From Linyphia triangularis (lineage: Eukaryota > Arthropoda > Arachnida > Araneae > Linyphiidae): 64,000 nt of DNA. The notes below the pieces were generated by a model. It saw only the letters and a program-made list of their open reading frames with translations. It made no database searches and was not told the DNA's origin. Shown here piece after piece: positions 47,701 to 58,659 of this stretch. The DNA lies in contig OZ021725.1 in NCBI GenBank assembly GCA_963978545.1, positions 85,482,305 through 85,546,304 of the forward strand, read 5' to 3'. Position numbers and translations under genes: made by a program. The stretch's first letter is position 1, and the number at the start of each line of letters is the position of its first letter.

Positions 47701-47846
47701 CCAATTTCACATACCAATAAAAACTGTTTAATGTCCGAAAACGATAATGGCCACTTTTCTGAAAAGTCTGATGGCCACTTGGAGAAACAGAATCTTAATG
47801 TGGATTCGCTTACCAATATTTTTAATGAATCGCAAGCAAAGGGCAA
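44756..47846 (+). CDS. Gene B exon 3: long Ser/Asn-rich region with SIM-like motif
   Basis: Acceptor TTTTTCAG at 44755, phase 1 in, phase 2 out at GGCAA|GTATTA. It supplies about 1030 residues with no stop, in AT-rich DNA where chance frames rarely exceed 130 codons, so it is clearly coding. Composition is Ser, Asn, Pro and His rich with little predicted order. Two blocks look constrained: residues ~348-375 (FPELFSSP, FLSILGLAPK) followed by a basic stretch (FRKKLVMDKHQALRKHK), and residues ~562-575 where VIDID precedes SSSEEE, the pattern of a phospho-regulated SUMO-interacting motif. A Met/Pro/His-rich segment lies at about 660-710. If the donor is not used, the frame ends at 47853 and gives a shorter isoform. 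Family not recognised. Confidence 0.85.
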
Positions 47847-47942
47847 GTATTAAGTTCATTAACTTATATTTTTTCCTTAAATCACTTAATTTTTTTCTTT
47901 CTATTTAATCCCTCTATTAGTAAACAAGCATAATTTAAAATA

Positions 47943-48117
47943 CAGTCAACTCGCAATAACTCGAAGTCTGATAAGTAGAATATTCGTTTATCTCGAAGTT
48001 TAAATTAGGTCCCAAGAATATGATGAATCAATAGAAAATGACTTCCGATAACTCGAACTTCGGATAACTCGAAGAATTGGCCAGTCCCTTGAACTTCGAG
48101 TTATCGCGAGTTGACTG
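47943..48117. mobile_element. Small Tc1/mariner- or pogo-type MITE, TA TSD
   Basis: CAGTCAACTCGCAATAACTC and its mirror cgagttatcgcgagttgactg, with TA on both sides. 'ataactcgaa' recurs inside. 175 bp, non-coding, 97 bp downstream of the exon 3 donor. Confidence 0.85.
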
Positions 48118-49017
48118 TACCATACTTTTATAAAGTTTAGATTACTCTGCAATACTTCCATTTGTGAAATAAAATGATCATTTTTATCATCATTAATTGA
48201 AAAAAATCTTACAAATCGATAGGTTATAGCTATAACAAATTAAAATTTTGAGTTGCAAATTTTAGTTGAAATAAGAATAATAAGCATATTAATTAAAAAA
48301 AGGAGAATCAAATTGACAGTAAACGAAGCTAATCAAACTTTTTTTTAACCCTCTATCAATATAATGGAATTTAACAATCAGGAAAAAGATGAGTTAAATT
48401 TTTCACAAAACCGTTACAAATTTGGTATTTTTACATCAAGTCTTTAAAATGTAATTTCTATTACCAAGTCTTTAAAAAGTATTATAGTTATGTACAGTAC
48501 ATTGTGGCTGTAGTTAAATCGAAACTCTTTAGAGCAATTCGAAACTTGTGGAAATGGAAATCAAAAGATTTTCATAAATTTTGTATACTTGCTACTGATA
48601 CCAGAAGAATATAATTTCTTAAAAATAAAATAAATTTTCAGTAAAAAATATTAATAAACAAGAATTATAACATAGTTCAAATGATAACAAATGACGTTTC
48701 CCCAGGGACAGGAATTTTATGGCAGATCTTCAAAACTTTAACAGATGGTTTTCTTAACAAACAGTTACATTTACAATGTTACAGCTCCGTATTTATCCTA
48801 CTCGATGATCTAGGTATTCTTTGACACAATAGTGACTATAACTCCCTTTTGACAAATTTGCATTTGCGTCATTGTTTCACAATAACAATGACATAAGCTC
48901 ATAAAGTGCCATATTTACAACTGGTGGCAGAAATTTGAACTTCTTTTATATTTTCCCCCTTCAGTTATCATTCCCCATTATCTAAATAGTATCTATTCCA
49001 TATTTTATGAATATATG

Positions 49018-49160
49018 TCTATTAAAACAGGCTACACACAGCTTTGAATATGTGTCAATTAAAACAGGCTATACACAGCTTTGAATATGTGTCAATTAAA
49101 ACAGGCTACATACAGCTTTGAATATGTGTCAATTAAAACAGGCTACACACAGCTTTAAGC
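49018..49160. repeat. 37-bp tandem repeat, four copies
   Basis: Unit attaaaacaggctacacaca plus gctttgaatatgtgtca. Unit starts at 49021, 49058, 49095 and 49132, exactly 37 bp apart, with one or two differences between copies. Confidence 0.95.
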
Positions 49161-49607
49161 AAGAACACTTTACTTATGTCCACACAGATTTCGTAACTTT
49201 GATAACATTTCTTTAATCAGTTGCTTTAGTTATTAGGTTTCAATTATGCCTAAATTTCAATAAAAAGTTGATAAAGAAATGTATTTTATGAACAACTCAG
49301 TCGGATTTCATGTCCATTCAAAGACACACATTTATTTTGCATTAACTAAGAATTTGAAATAATTATCGAAACATAAAATATAAGAGTTCTGTTTCCACTT
49401 AATCAGAACTTTGAAACTGAAAACTAACATAAAGATAATTTCTGCAAACTAATATATATCACTTACGATTATTAGTTTAGAATACTGAATAATTATAATT
49501 CAATTTGCCACAAACTTCCATTGGTTAGAAAGGAGCAATCGATGTTAATAATTCATTCAAGTTATATATTTTAACTTATTTTGCAATTGTGGAATTTCAG
49601 ATTCTAG

Positions 49608-49729
49608 TAAGAAAGACATGGATGGTGAAATAAAAAATCTTTCTAGTTGGATGAATAAAATGAGTTCAAGCTTAAAACCAAGTACATTTCGGCCACGCTT
49701 ACAAGAATCTTTAAAAAGCCTAACCGATG
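49608..49729 (+). CDS. Gene B exon 4
   Basis: About 41 codons: KKDMDGEIKNLSSWMNKM, then SSSLKPSTFRPRLQESLKSL, ending TD. The donor is GATG|GTAAAT. The acceptor is either TTTCAG (49600) or ATTCTAG (49607). Only the second joins the exon 3 donor at 47846 in frame. If a different exon 3 donor is used, the first would add two or three residues. The outgoing phase 1 joins exon 5 exactly. Short, Lys/Ser-rich and unlike any known motif. Confidence 0.6.
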
Positions 49730-50337
49730 GTAAATGATTTTATTGTTTCTTATTTATACATTTGTTGTCTTAAAGTATATTTTTGCTATGTCTATAATGA
49801 AATGTATTTAATGAGACAAGAGTAGAAATTTAAGTATTATAAATGTGGAAAAAATTGTTCGTTGGTAAATACCCTCATTGTATACAACAATTCCAAATTT
49901 GCAGTAAAGGTAAGCAAAAATAGCTAATCCCCATTGCATTGTTTTCTTCTAAAGTTTCCGCTAATTTTTTTTTTTATTATTGGATCTAAAATTATGACAG
50001 TACATAAAAAAATACTATTTAACTTAAACACCTAATTTTTTTTTGCTTTGTATTCTATAAACTCTTTGCAAAAATTAACTCATGCAATTACAGTTTCAAG
50101 GCGTGAGTTGTTTCTCAAAAAAATAATTTCTTTAAATACATGTATTTTTTTCAAAAAACACTTTTTACAGCCTAAACATTTTTCCTGTTATTTAATGCAT
50201 AAATTAATGGGTTAAAATGTTTAATGCTATCCGGTTATTAGATTTGCAAAGTTTTAGGATGAATGAATAAAGTAGTAGTTTTTGCGGCTATATGTTCCTC
50301 TTTGGATAACAAAAACATAATTAAAAAAAATTAGGAT

Positions 50338-50370
<33 letters not shown>

Positions 50371-52297
50371 CATTTTTAATGCACAAAAGAAACATTTAAA
50401 AAATATAAATATTTGTAGTGCATCTAGATTAAAAATTTAAACAAGTGTTTTATGTCCAGGTATTAATGTCCAAACAGGTATTAATGTCCAGATTAAAAAT
50501 TTAAACAAGTGTTTTAATTTTTAATCTATGTGCACTTCAAATATTTATTTTTTCTTTCTCTTTCACTAGCGTATGAAGAAATAATAGTTTGAAAAATTCA
50601 AAAATAAATTTTTCGATGCTGCAGTTACCCCTTAACTATTTCAAGGGTGGTAATATTATAGTTTGAAGATTTCAGTAACGACATCTTTACGTATCTGTTA
50701 TAAATCTTTATGTATAAACTGAAATCGCGGAAATTTAGCCATTTTTCGAATTGACCGTGTATACATTGAAGTTCTCTGATTTTCGAGGTCACTAGTCAGT
50801 TTGCGAAATAGCAGAAATGTGTTATGAAGAGGCTAAATTTTTTGGGCATTTGGTTTGGCTTTCAGGTTTAGGCATTATACACTATTGTGCTACACAATCT
50901 TACAAAATTCATCAGGTATTAATGTCCACAACTTACAATATAATCTATAATAATAAAACAAGCTGTGTTTCTGTCTGTGGCTCGGTGGATCTATAGAAAC
51001 CTACTTAAGATTGGAGTTGAGCTCTGAAATTTTCAACATAAGAAGTTTAGGCCTTCAATTTTATGTATGTCAAAAAGAATGATAAAATTTTTATTAGTTC
51101 TTTTTTAATTAATTTTTTTTTACAAAATGACTTCAAATAGAGATACAGCTCTGAAATTTTCAACATAAGTAGTTTTAGCCTTCTAATTAGAATTTTGTAA
51201 AACAGAATGCTAAAATTTTAATTAATTATTTTTTAATTATTTTTCTTAATTAACTAACAATTTTTTTTTACAAAACGGTTTCTAATAGGGCTACAGCTCT
51301 AAAATTTTTAGCATAAGTAGTTTTGGCCTTCTAATTGTATACATCACAAACAGAATGTTAAAATTTTAATAAGTTTTTTTTTTTTTTTTTTTTTACAAAG
51401 TGACTTCAAACAAAGATACAGCTCTGAAATTTTCAACACAAGTAGTTTGGGCCTTTTAATTGGACTTTTGAAAACAAAATTTTAAATTTTTATTTAGTTC
51501 TTTTTTAATAATTTTTTTTAATTAATTAACTAACATTTTACAGAACGATTTCTAATAGGGCTACAGCTCTGAAATTTTCAACTTAAGTAGTCTTGGCTTT
51601 CTAATTGGACTTTTCAAAAACAGAATTTTAGATTTTTATTTAGTTCTTTTTTAATGAATTTTTAAATTTAATTAACAAATATTTTACAAAACGATTTCTA
51701 CTTGAGCTACAGTTCTGAAATTTTCAACACAAGTAGTTTTGGCATTCTATTGACAAAAAGAATGTTAAAATTTTAATTTGTTTTTTGATTAATTTTTTTT
51801 AATTAATATTTCCCCAAAAGCTACTTCTATTAGGCCTAGAGCTCTGAAAGTTCCAACATAAGTAGTTTTGGCCTTCTAACTTTGCTTTCTAATTTAATTT
51901 ATTCTTTTTTTTTGTAATACATAATGTATTTACATAAAGAAAATTTTGTCGTCATATAATTTTGATGGGAGAGTTAGAAAAAAATTCACAAAATTCTCAA
52001 AGTTAAAATATTGAAGTTTTCGATTTTTTTTATCTCTTACGGTAAATGTTATATTTTAAAACAGAATTAAAAAAAAAAAAAAATTTATAATTTAAGGATG
52101 AATCTCAACTCAGGTAGTATAAACATAGACATTAAAAAAGGGCATTTACGTCTTTTTTACTTTGGAGGTGGTAAGTATGTACTTGAAAGACCTTTTAAAC
52201 ATGAGTTAACTGTTCAAACTATTTCAGGGCAATTTCAATTATAATAAAACACTAATATTGTGTGTAGCTGATTTTCTATTTTTTTGTTTTTTTGCAG
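49730..52297 (+). other. Gene B intron 4
   Basis: GTAAAT to TTTTTTTGCAG. Contains a 28-base A run (50342-50369) and a Helitron-like copy (50944-51895). A short 'ggtattaatgtccag' duplication lies at about 50458-50495. No coding evidence. Confidence 0.6.
50944..51895 (+). mobile_element. Helitron-like element (family H), copy D, 3'-truncated
   Basis: Same 5' end as copy B (ctataataataaaacaagc, gtgtttctgtctgtggctc) and about five internal units. It lacks the 'gcgaagcga' end and CTRR terminus. Lies within intron 4 of gene B. Confidence 0.7.
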
Positions 52298-52365
52298 ATT
52301 TGGCAGTAGGTATTAGTTTGGTCCAACGTATCAGGAATAGTCTCAATGATACTGAAATGGGATAA
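52298..52365 (+). CDS. Gene B exon 5, C-terminus and stop
   Basis: A strong acceptor (T-rich tract, TTTGCAG at 52297) opens into DLAVGISLVQRIRNSLND, then TEMG and TAA (52363-52365). The phase fits exon 4 exactly (G|AT gives Asp). The leucine- and valine-containing stretch could form a short amphipathic helix. With exons 1-4 it closes a 3747-bp coding sequence (1248 residues). Short exons are easy to misplace, but three features agree: acceptor quality, phase, and a stop shortly before an AATAAA at 52380. Confidence 0.65.
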
Positions 52366-52747
52366 AGTCTGCTGATGTGAAATAAATAGGTAAAACACTT
52401 CTTCTCATTACTATTACGTATTCCGTTATTTACTATTTAAAGCAATAAACTATTTGTATTTGAATTACACCAAAATCACATTTCTGGTTTAATTTTTTCT
52501 TTATAATAGTGTGTACCTAATACCTAATTGTACGGAAACCTTCGTTTTCCCTAAATATTGCTATTAAAAACCTTTGTCGCAATTCAAATATTTAGGAAAT
52601 TGCTTTAAGAAGTTAAATAAAAATTATTCTTAATGCATTAGGTTACGAACAAGATTAGCTACTTGAAATTATCACAATTATATTTTCTAATTTTGTTTTT
52701 GATTAAAGTGTCATTTCACAGTCACTGTTTAGCCTACTTTAATGTTT

Positions 52748-52779
<32 letters not shown>

Positions 52780-54110
52780 TTCTTTAAAAGAGAAAGAAGA
52801 GAAAAGTTCTTATTTCCTTGTTTTAATGTATTGAGTTGCGAAATAAATCATGAAAAAATCGTCTATTTTATATTTAGGTGCATAAATTTTAGAGTTTGTA
52901 TTGAATTATCACTTAAAACCTACGAGTTTTCTTATAGTTTATTTTAATTACACTAAAACTGGGTAAAAGATTTATGCAATTAAACGAATCGGTTCATGCT
53001 AAAATAATAATTAAATAGAACTCTTTTTAAAATCATTATCAGTAACTGACAGAAACAGCTTAAACACAAGCTTTTAATTGATACTAAACAGTGAACACAT
53101 TTTGCAAAGATTTCTTTCCAGTCAAATACAACGATTTCATCGCCAAAATCCCTCGAAAAATATAAAAGTGGCCGGACATTCCCAGCCCCCCCCCCCCCCC
53201 TTCTCACACACGCAATCACCACCACTGATTCTCGGTATAATAAAACTTCTAATTTTTAAAAAATTTAGGAGTTTGGATAAAAAAATGTGTGTGGAGAGAG
53301 GGGGAAATGTTGTGCCAGGGGTCTTTTATTTCATAATGTTAGTTATTACGATTTAAAACAAAAACTATTTCATACAAAATGAAATTTTAATTTTTTTTCC
53401 TAATAAATTTTAAGAGTTCCCCGAATTTAGTTTAAAAAAAAAAAAAAAAAAAAAAAAACCGCAAATACCATTTAAACTATTTGAAAAAATATTAAATCAT
53501 ATCTGTATAAGTATATATATGATATATGTTTGTATTTCATTTTTCAGGTGAAAATACTTACTGTGGACTTGGATTAGATGAATTGATTTCATCATTCATT
53601 TTCTCATATTTCAGCGAATTTTTAAATATTTCGCAAATTTTTTTACACGTGTTTTTTTAATTATTATTGTCGGCTTTTTAATGTGAAACCTTTATATCTT
53701 TCCATTCCAAAATTTTGCCTTTTATTAATTTAACACTTTGTATGGTTACTTTTTTTTAACATAATAAAATATGTTGGTCAAAAATTTACTTTCATTACTT
53801 TTAGTTTTTGTTATTAGTTTTTTTTGTCTTCTAGTTTTTGTTTTTGAAGCTAAACAAAGGAACGTAGGTATTTAACAAAGATTGATGGACCATGACAAAA
53901 TTACAATTACAAATCAAATATCCTCGTTTGATAGAAACTAGTATAGAATGGATTTGATGATTATTTAAAAATGTTAAGCTGTATTATTTAATGCAGCTTC
54001 AATTACTTTGGGTTGATTTTTAAAAATTAAACCTATACTCATTTTATTGATTGTCTACTCAATAATACAAAATTGGAAACTTGCGTGTCGAAATAAATTT
54101 TATTCCAGAT
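52366..54110 (+). other. Probable 3' UTR and downstream flank of gene B
   Basis: AATAAA at about 52380 and several more between 53760 and 54095. A GTAAAA donor near 52391 and a TTTTTCAG near 53547 could bound a UTR intron. Also holds (ATT)n at 52748-52781, a C run at about 53188-53201 and an A run near 53433-53457. No coding frame supported. Confidence 0.35.
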
Positions 54111-54904
54111 AATAATACAAAACAAAATCTACTTTGGGCTTTTTATTTCATGTTGTTTTATGATTTTTTCCCTTTCTATCAGTGTAACACTTTAGTTTCT
54201 GCTCAAATTAGAAAATATGCTATATTTTGTTTAAAAAAATTAAATAATTAATTATTTACTTAAACCTTTTAACTTACATTTTCTTTAAACGTGATATTTC
54301 AATTTTACATTTTCTAACTTAATTAGTACGGATACACTATTAATTTTGTTTATGAAGTTGTAGTAAATAACCTAGCTCTAACATATAAAACCGAAGCTAA
54401 AAAATTACTGTTTTTTTTTTTTCATAATTAAATTTTAAAATTAAAATTATTTGTGAAATAGGGGTTATTGTTAAAAAAAAAAAAAAAAATGGTGGATAAA
54501 TAAAATTAAAAAATAACTTTTATATTTTTTACCTAACTTTAGCCTCAGTTTCTTGTATAAGATTTATTTAATCTATATAAAAAAATTCAGATCCATTGAT
54601 CAAGAACTTTCTAAATAAAGGTACGTTGAAATTAGGGAATTTAACATTACGGATAAAAGGAGACTTTAGTTCTCAATTTGGAAAAATGACTTCAGTTCAA
54701 TTCAATTAATTCAGAGGTGCCATCTTTTGGAAAAGAGAAAAAACACTCGTGTTTTCCCAATTTTTATTTTTTGAATTAAAATTTTTATTGCCAATATATT
54801 AAAATTGAAATTATTTTCATTTGATTAATACAGGTTTTAAGGCATTGTGTTTCGGAAAATATTACATAAAGTACGTGGAATCTAACAAAAATAGAGGTGT
54901 TGTA
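54111..54904. other. Intergenic, nothing recognised
   Basis: AT-rich, short homopolymers only. Confidence 0.4.
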
Positions 54905-55021
54905 ACATCGCACAACTTTCAATTACACTATAATATTGCGTGGATTTGTGTCATTTACCCTTTGTATATTTTCATCCTTCATTTAGAATAAATGGCCAGT
55001 TTGGCGATAATTCTAGCATGG

Positions 55022-55059
<38 letters not shown>

Positions 55060-56385
55060 GCCAAAATGATGATTTTGGCGATATACTTTTCGATAATCCT
55101 TATATTATCCTTTATTATAAGCGAAACTGAGAGGAGAAGAAAAAACGATCATTGATGAGATATGCTCAAGGAAAGAGAACTCTATGTTGAAGTAATTTAT
55201 TTTTCATTTTTTTACGCCATTAAAACATTTTTACGGGAATTTCGGAGGTGGGGATGTTTAGTATACCTTAAACGGCATTACCACAGCGATTTTTATCAAA
55301 ATCATTAGAGCCATTTTTTTGCTATCATTGAAAAACATGATTTTTTTCTATGGCAGCTACCTTATGAGCATGTGCGATTTTGACGAAAACCTTAATGGTA
55401 GGGTTCATGGCCACCTCTAACCCTCATACCAAATTTGAACATCGTAGGTTAATATGTTCGGGAGTTATGCTGACCACAGACACACGTAGGCATTTTTTCT
55501 AGATCACTTTTTTGAAATCAGGATGTTTCAAAACGTGGAGAAAGGCAAAAATATCGAAATTTTTTGTTGACTGAATGCTATACTTTCATTACCCTATGTA
55601 TACAGGGTGTCTCTAAACTCATGGTACAAACGCTAGGGGGTGATAGAACACATCAAGACGAATAATAGTAAATAGGAAACCAAGGGTCCCAGACGTATTC
55701 CAAAGGAGATAGGCGCCATCAAAGTTTAGGGTCCCAAATTGCGAATGATCATAAAAAAGGGAAAAATAAGTCGATTTATTTGCGGTTTTCGCTGAAATCA
55801 TTTTTTAAATTAGTATTTTCTTTATAAAAAATTTTAAAGACAAAGTTCTCCTGCTGTGAACAGTTTCCAGTTTTATACACACACTAGTTGCACACTCGAA
55901 TCAGTGGCTTTTATGTTAGCGAAAATTTGCATACGCTTTCCTCTTCTTCCCCATATCACATTTTTATGTTTTTCTTCCAGAAACCGCTGCCGATGATTCC
56001 AATTATGAGCTCAAAATTTAAGTTAAGGTCTGAGCTTTAGCAAACATTTAAAACAGTTTTAAAAAAAAACGGTAAAAAAGTAGTTTTTCGGTACTCCAAA
56101 GTCTAGAGCGCCCTCTACCGACATTTTTAGAACTTTGTCTTAAAAATTTTTTTTAAAGAAAATACTAATTTAACTTATCGACTTATTTTTTCCTTTTTTA
56201 TGATCATTTGCAATTTGGGACCCTAAACTTTGATGGCGCCTATCTCCTTTGGAATACGTCTGGGACCCTTGGTTTCCTATTTACTATTACTCGTCTTGAT
56301 GTGTTCTATCACCCCCTAGCGTTTGTACCATGAGTTTAGAGACACCCTGTATATACATATGGGTAATTGAAAGTAAAAAACCGGT
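54905..56385 (+). repeat. Dispersed repeat family S, copy 2, interrupted
   Basis: Matches 23880-24560. It contains an A run (55027-55057) and is split by the foldback element 55603-56349. The sequence resumes at tacatatgggtaattgaaag, as in copy 1. Confidence 0.75.
55603..56349. mobile_element. TA-flanked foldback transposon, ~225-250-bp TIRs
   Basis: Left arm from CAGGGTGTCTCTAAACTC (55603 to about 55852). The right arm is the mirror, about 56125-56349. Arms nearly identical. TA on both sides. The unique centre is about 270 bp with no ORF. TA target and CAGGGTGTC-type ends suggest a Tc1/mariner-related MITE. Confidence 0.9.
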
Positions 56386-57097
56386 GCCGATCATTAATTT
56401 GCAAGTTTTTTTGGATATTCTTTATCGGAAGGTTTTACAGGTTAATTATACATTTTCTGCTTCTATCTATCCTCTATTTATAAAAGCGAGTATAGCTTTT
56501 GATTTGTAATCTTCAATGACTAACCTAAGGAATATTTTCAGGATTCTACGTTATACTAATTTAACTTCCCGGATTTATTCGTAATTAATTACGATGTGAC
56601 AAAATCGAAATGTTTATTGAAATAATTAAAGAAATTACATTTGTTTTTTTAGATCAAAATAGGTTCAGTAAAATTTAAATACTGGTGAATAAAACAATCG
56701 GCTAGTATTTTTCATTTTTAATATATCATGAGTTTTTTTAACGAGCAACTATAATATTTACATTTTTAAAAATACAAAATCATGGAAGATAATTAGTTAG
56801 TTTTGCAATATTTGTAAAAAAAAATAATGGTCAACCAATGTGTTCAATTTTTTAAACCCATTATTTGAGTTATAGCATCAGTTCTAAATTGTCTTTATTT
56901 CATCGATAATTTTCATATATCGTGACTTTAGCAAGACCAAAGAAAATGAATCTCTTTATATAATTCTCTTGCGTGCCGCCTAAATTCGGCTGTATTTCTA
57001 TTAGCAGGACGGCAACGACTTCAAACATCCAATCACAAATCTTCTAAATGTATTTTATCCACGAATTTCCAAATTCAGCAATTCAGCCAATCACAAT
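56386..57097. other. Intergenic, nothing recognised
   Basis: AT-rich; no gene or known repeat identified. Confidence 0.4.
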
Positions 57098-57101
57098 ATA
57101 T

Positions 57102-57573
57102 TGTTGCACAGATTGTCTGTATATATTGTAAATAGTGACGTGTTATTTTAAAATTTTATTGTAATTTATTTTTCTCTTATTTTATTTTTTATTAACAGCG
57201 ATTATACAGGTTAGGAAAAGGTGGCAACACCTAAAGCAATCGAGAAGTTTCGAGATGTTTCTTTTTCGATGAATTGGCTGGAAATTTCGCGAATATTCTC
57301 TCGCGCTAGTATTTAAAGACCGGAAGATCGGGAAAGTTTTCAGATTAACTTCGGACTTCGTTGAAAGCTGATCGTGATCGCTTTGTTGACCTACTGGAGT
57401 GAGCTTGTATGATCGCTATATTCGAAGCTGTTCTTGTTGAAGCTTGTATTAAAGATTAAAAGTGATTGCACTGTTATCTGTGAATAAATTTTGTGAGTTT
57501 TCTGAAGAGAATAAATATTAGTTTTTATTTTAAAAACTGTGCCATCATTGCCTCAGCGGAAAAATTCATAACA
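57102..57573 (+). mobile_element. Solo LTR (Gypsy-type), ATAT duplication
   Basis: Begins TGTTGCACAG and ends TTCATAACA, with ATAT directly outside both edges (57098-57101 and 57574-57577). It contains a TATTTAAAG box (about 57312), a GC-richer presumed R region starting downstream, and AATAAA signals (57483 and 57511). No coding sequence on either side, so probably a solo LTR left by recombination. The 4-bp ATAT target is typical of some Ty3/Gypsy lineages. Confidence 0.8.
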
Positions 57574-58330
57574 ATATCTTTTGAAATTTGACTAATACAA
57601 CTGGCAACAGAAAACAACTTGAATTCACTATATTTTGTTTTTCTTATTACATTCTACAGAAAAAAATTATTGCCTATTTAAAACGTATTGATTTAACATT
57701 TTCAATGATGCAAGATGTGTATATTTTTTTTTGGATTAGAATTCCGGGAACTCTCTTATACAATTTAAACAAGCCAGATTTGTTTTGATTCTGTAAATAA
57801 CCACAACATATTTATTATGAACGTTTTCCGGATACATGGCTTTAAAAACTGAGCACGGAATTTTCTTTAAGAATATTAAGGTTTCCATGCTCACATTCAC
57901 ACCGATTGAATCAATACTTCAGCATTGCGGATAGAAAAAAAAATGTTATTTTTTAAGTATCGTTAAAAGAATTATGCAAACATATGATTGCTAATATTGC
58001 TCCGTTAAGAAATTTCGATGTGCAACTTTAATTATTTTGGCGCTTCATACAAAACCAGTCCATAAATTTAAATTACTTTCTGAAATAACTTATCTTTTTT
58101 AAACATACGTACGAGACAGTTTATTTTTATTGTTTTCCAAAAACGTTCTGCTACGTTGCCAAACTGTCCCTGCTTAACGCGTCTAGACATAAGCAGTAAG
58201 ATAATGACGTCCAAAGTATCATAGCTCATCAAAATAATCCAACGTTTTCAGTTTCATGGCACAATATCACTTTTCAAGGATTTTATTGATTATTCAGCCG
58301 AAATAGTTTTTTTCTAGGGCATATTTTAAA
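57574..58330. other. Intergenic, nothing recognised
   Basis: AT-rich. The 66-codon open frame at 57588 has no motif. Confidence 0.4.
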
Positions 58331-58441
58331 TGCCTCACTTTGAAGCGAGCGGAGCGAGCCTGGTTCGCGTCGCGAACCAAGTGGATTGCATAGCAATCTA
58401 TGTGTTGGCGAGCGTTAGCAGCAGGGGGCAGAGCCCCCTAG
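58331..58441 (+). mobile_element. Helitron-like 3' end with three triloop hairpins
   Basis: Three perfect stems with 3-base loops in a row: TGGTTCGC-GTC-GCGAACCA (58361-58379), GATTGC-ATA-GCAATC (58384-58398) and GGGGGC-AGA-GCCCCC (58424-58438). CTAG follows at 58438-58441. Upstream 'gcgagcggagcgagc'. A hairpin just before CTAG is the Helitron 3' signature. Confidence 0.75.
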
Positions 58442-58659
58442 TTCGTTATATTATTTCAAGAAAGAAACCTATAAGTCATTTTAAGCGAAACAATACAGTA
58501 GAAAAGAAAAATAGAAGTACTGTTAAGCTGCCGAAATTTTGGAAAGTACAGAACCTATAAATTAAAAACTTTTCCAAAAAAAAAAATAAAATAAAAAAAA
58601 AATACTTTCCCCTAAGTATTGTTACGTCCTTTTCAATCCAGTTATTCAACAAGTCTTTT

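Larger units (their letters stand above)
47847..49607 (+). other. Gene B intron 3
   Basis: GTATTA to ATTCTAG. Contains a small MITE (47943-48117) and a 37-bp array (49018-49160); otherwise plain AT-rich sequence. The acceptor choice is uncertain, since TTTCAG seven bases earlier is stronger but puts a stop in frame after this donor. Confidence 0.5.
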
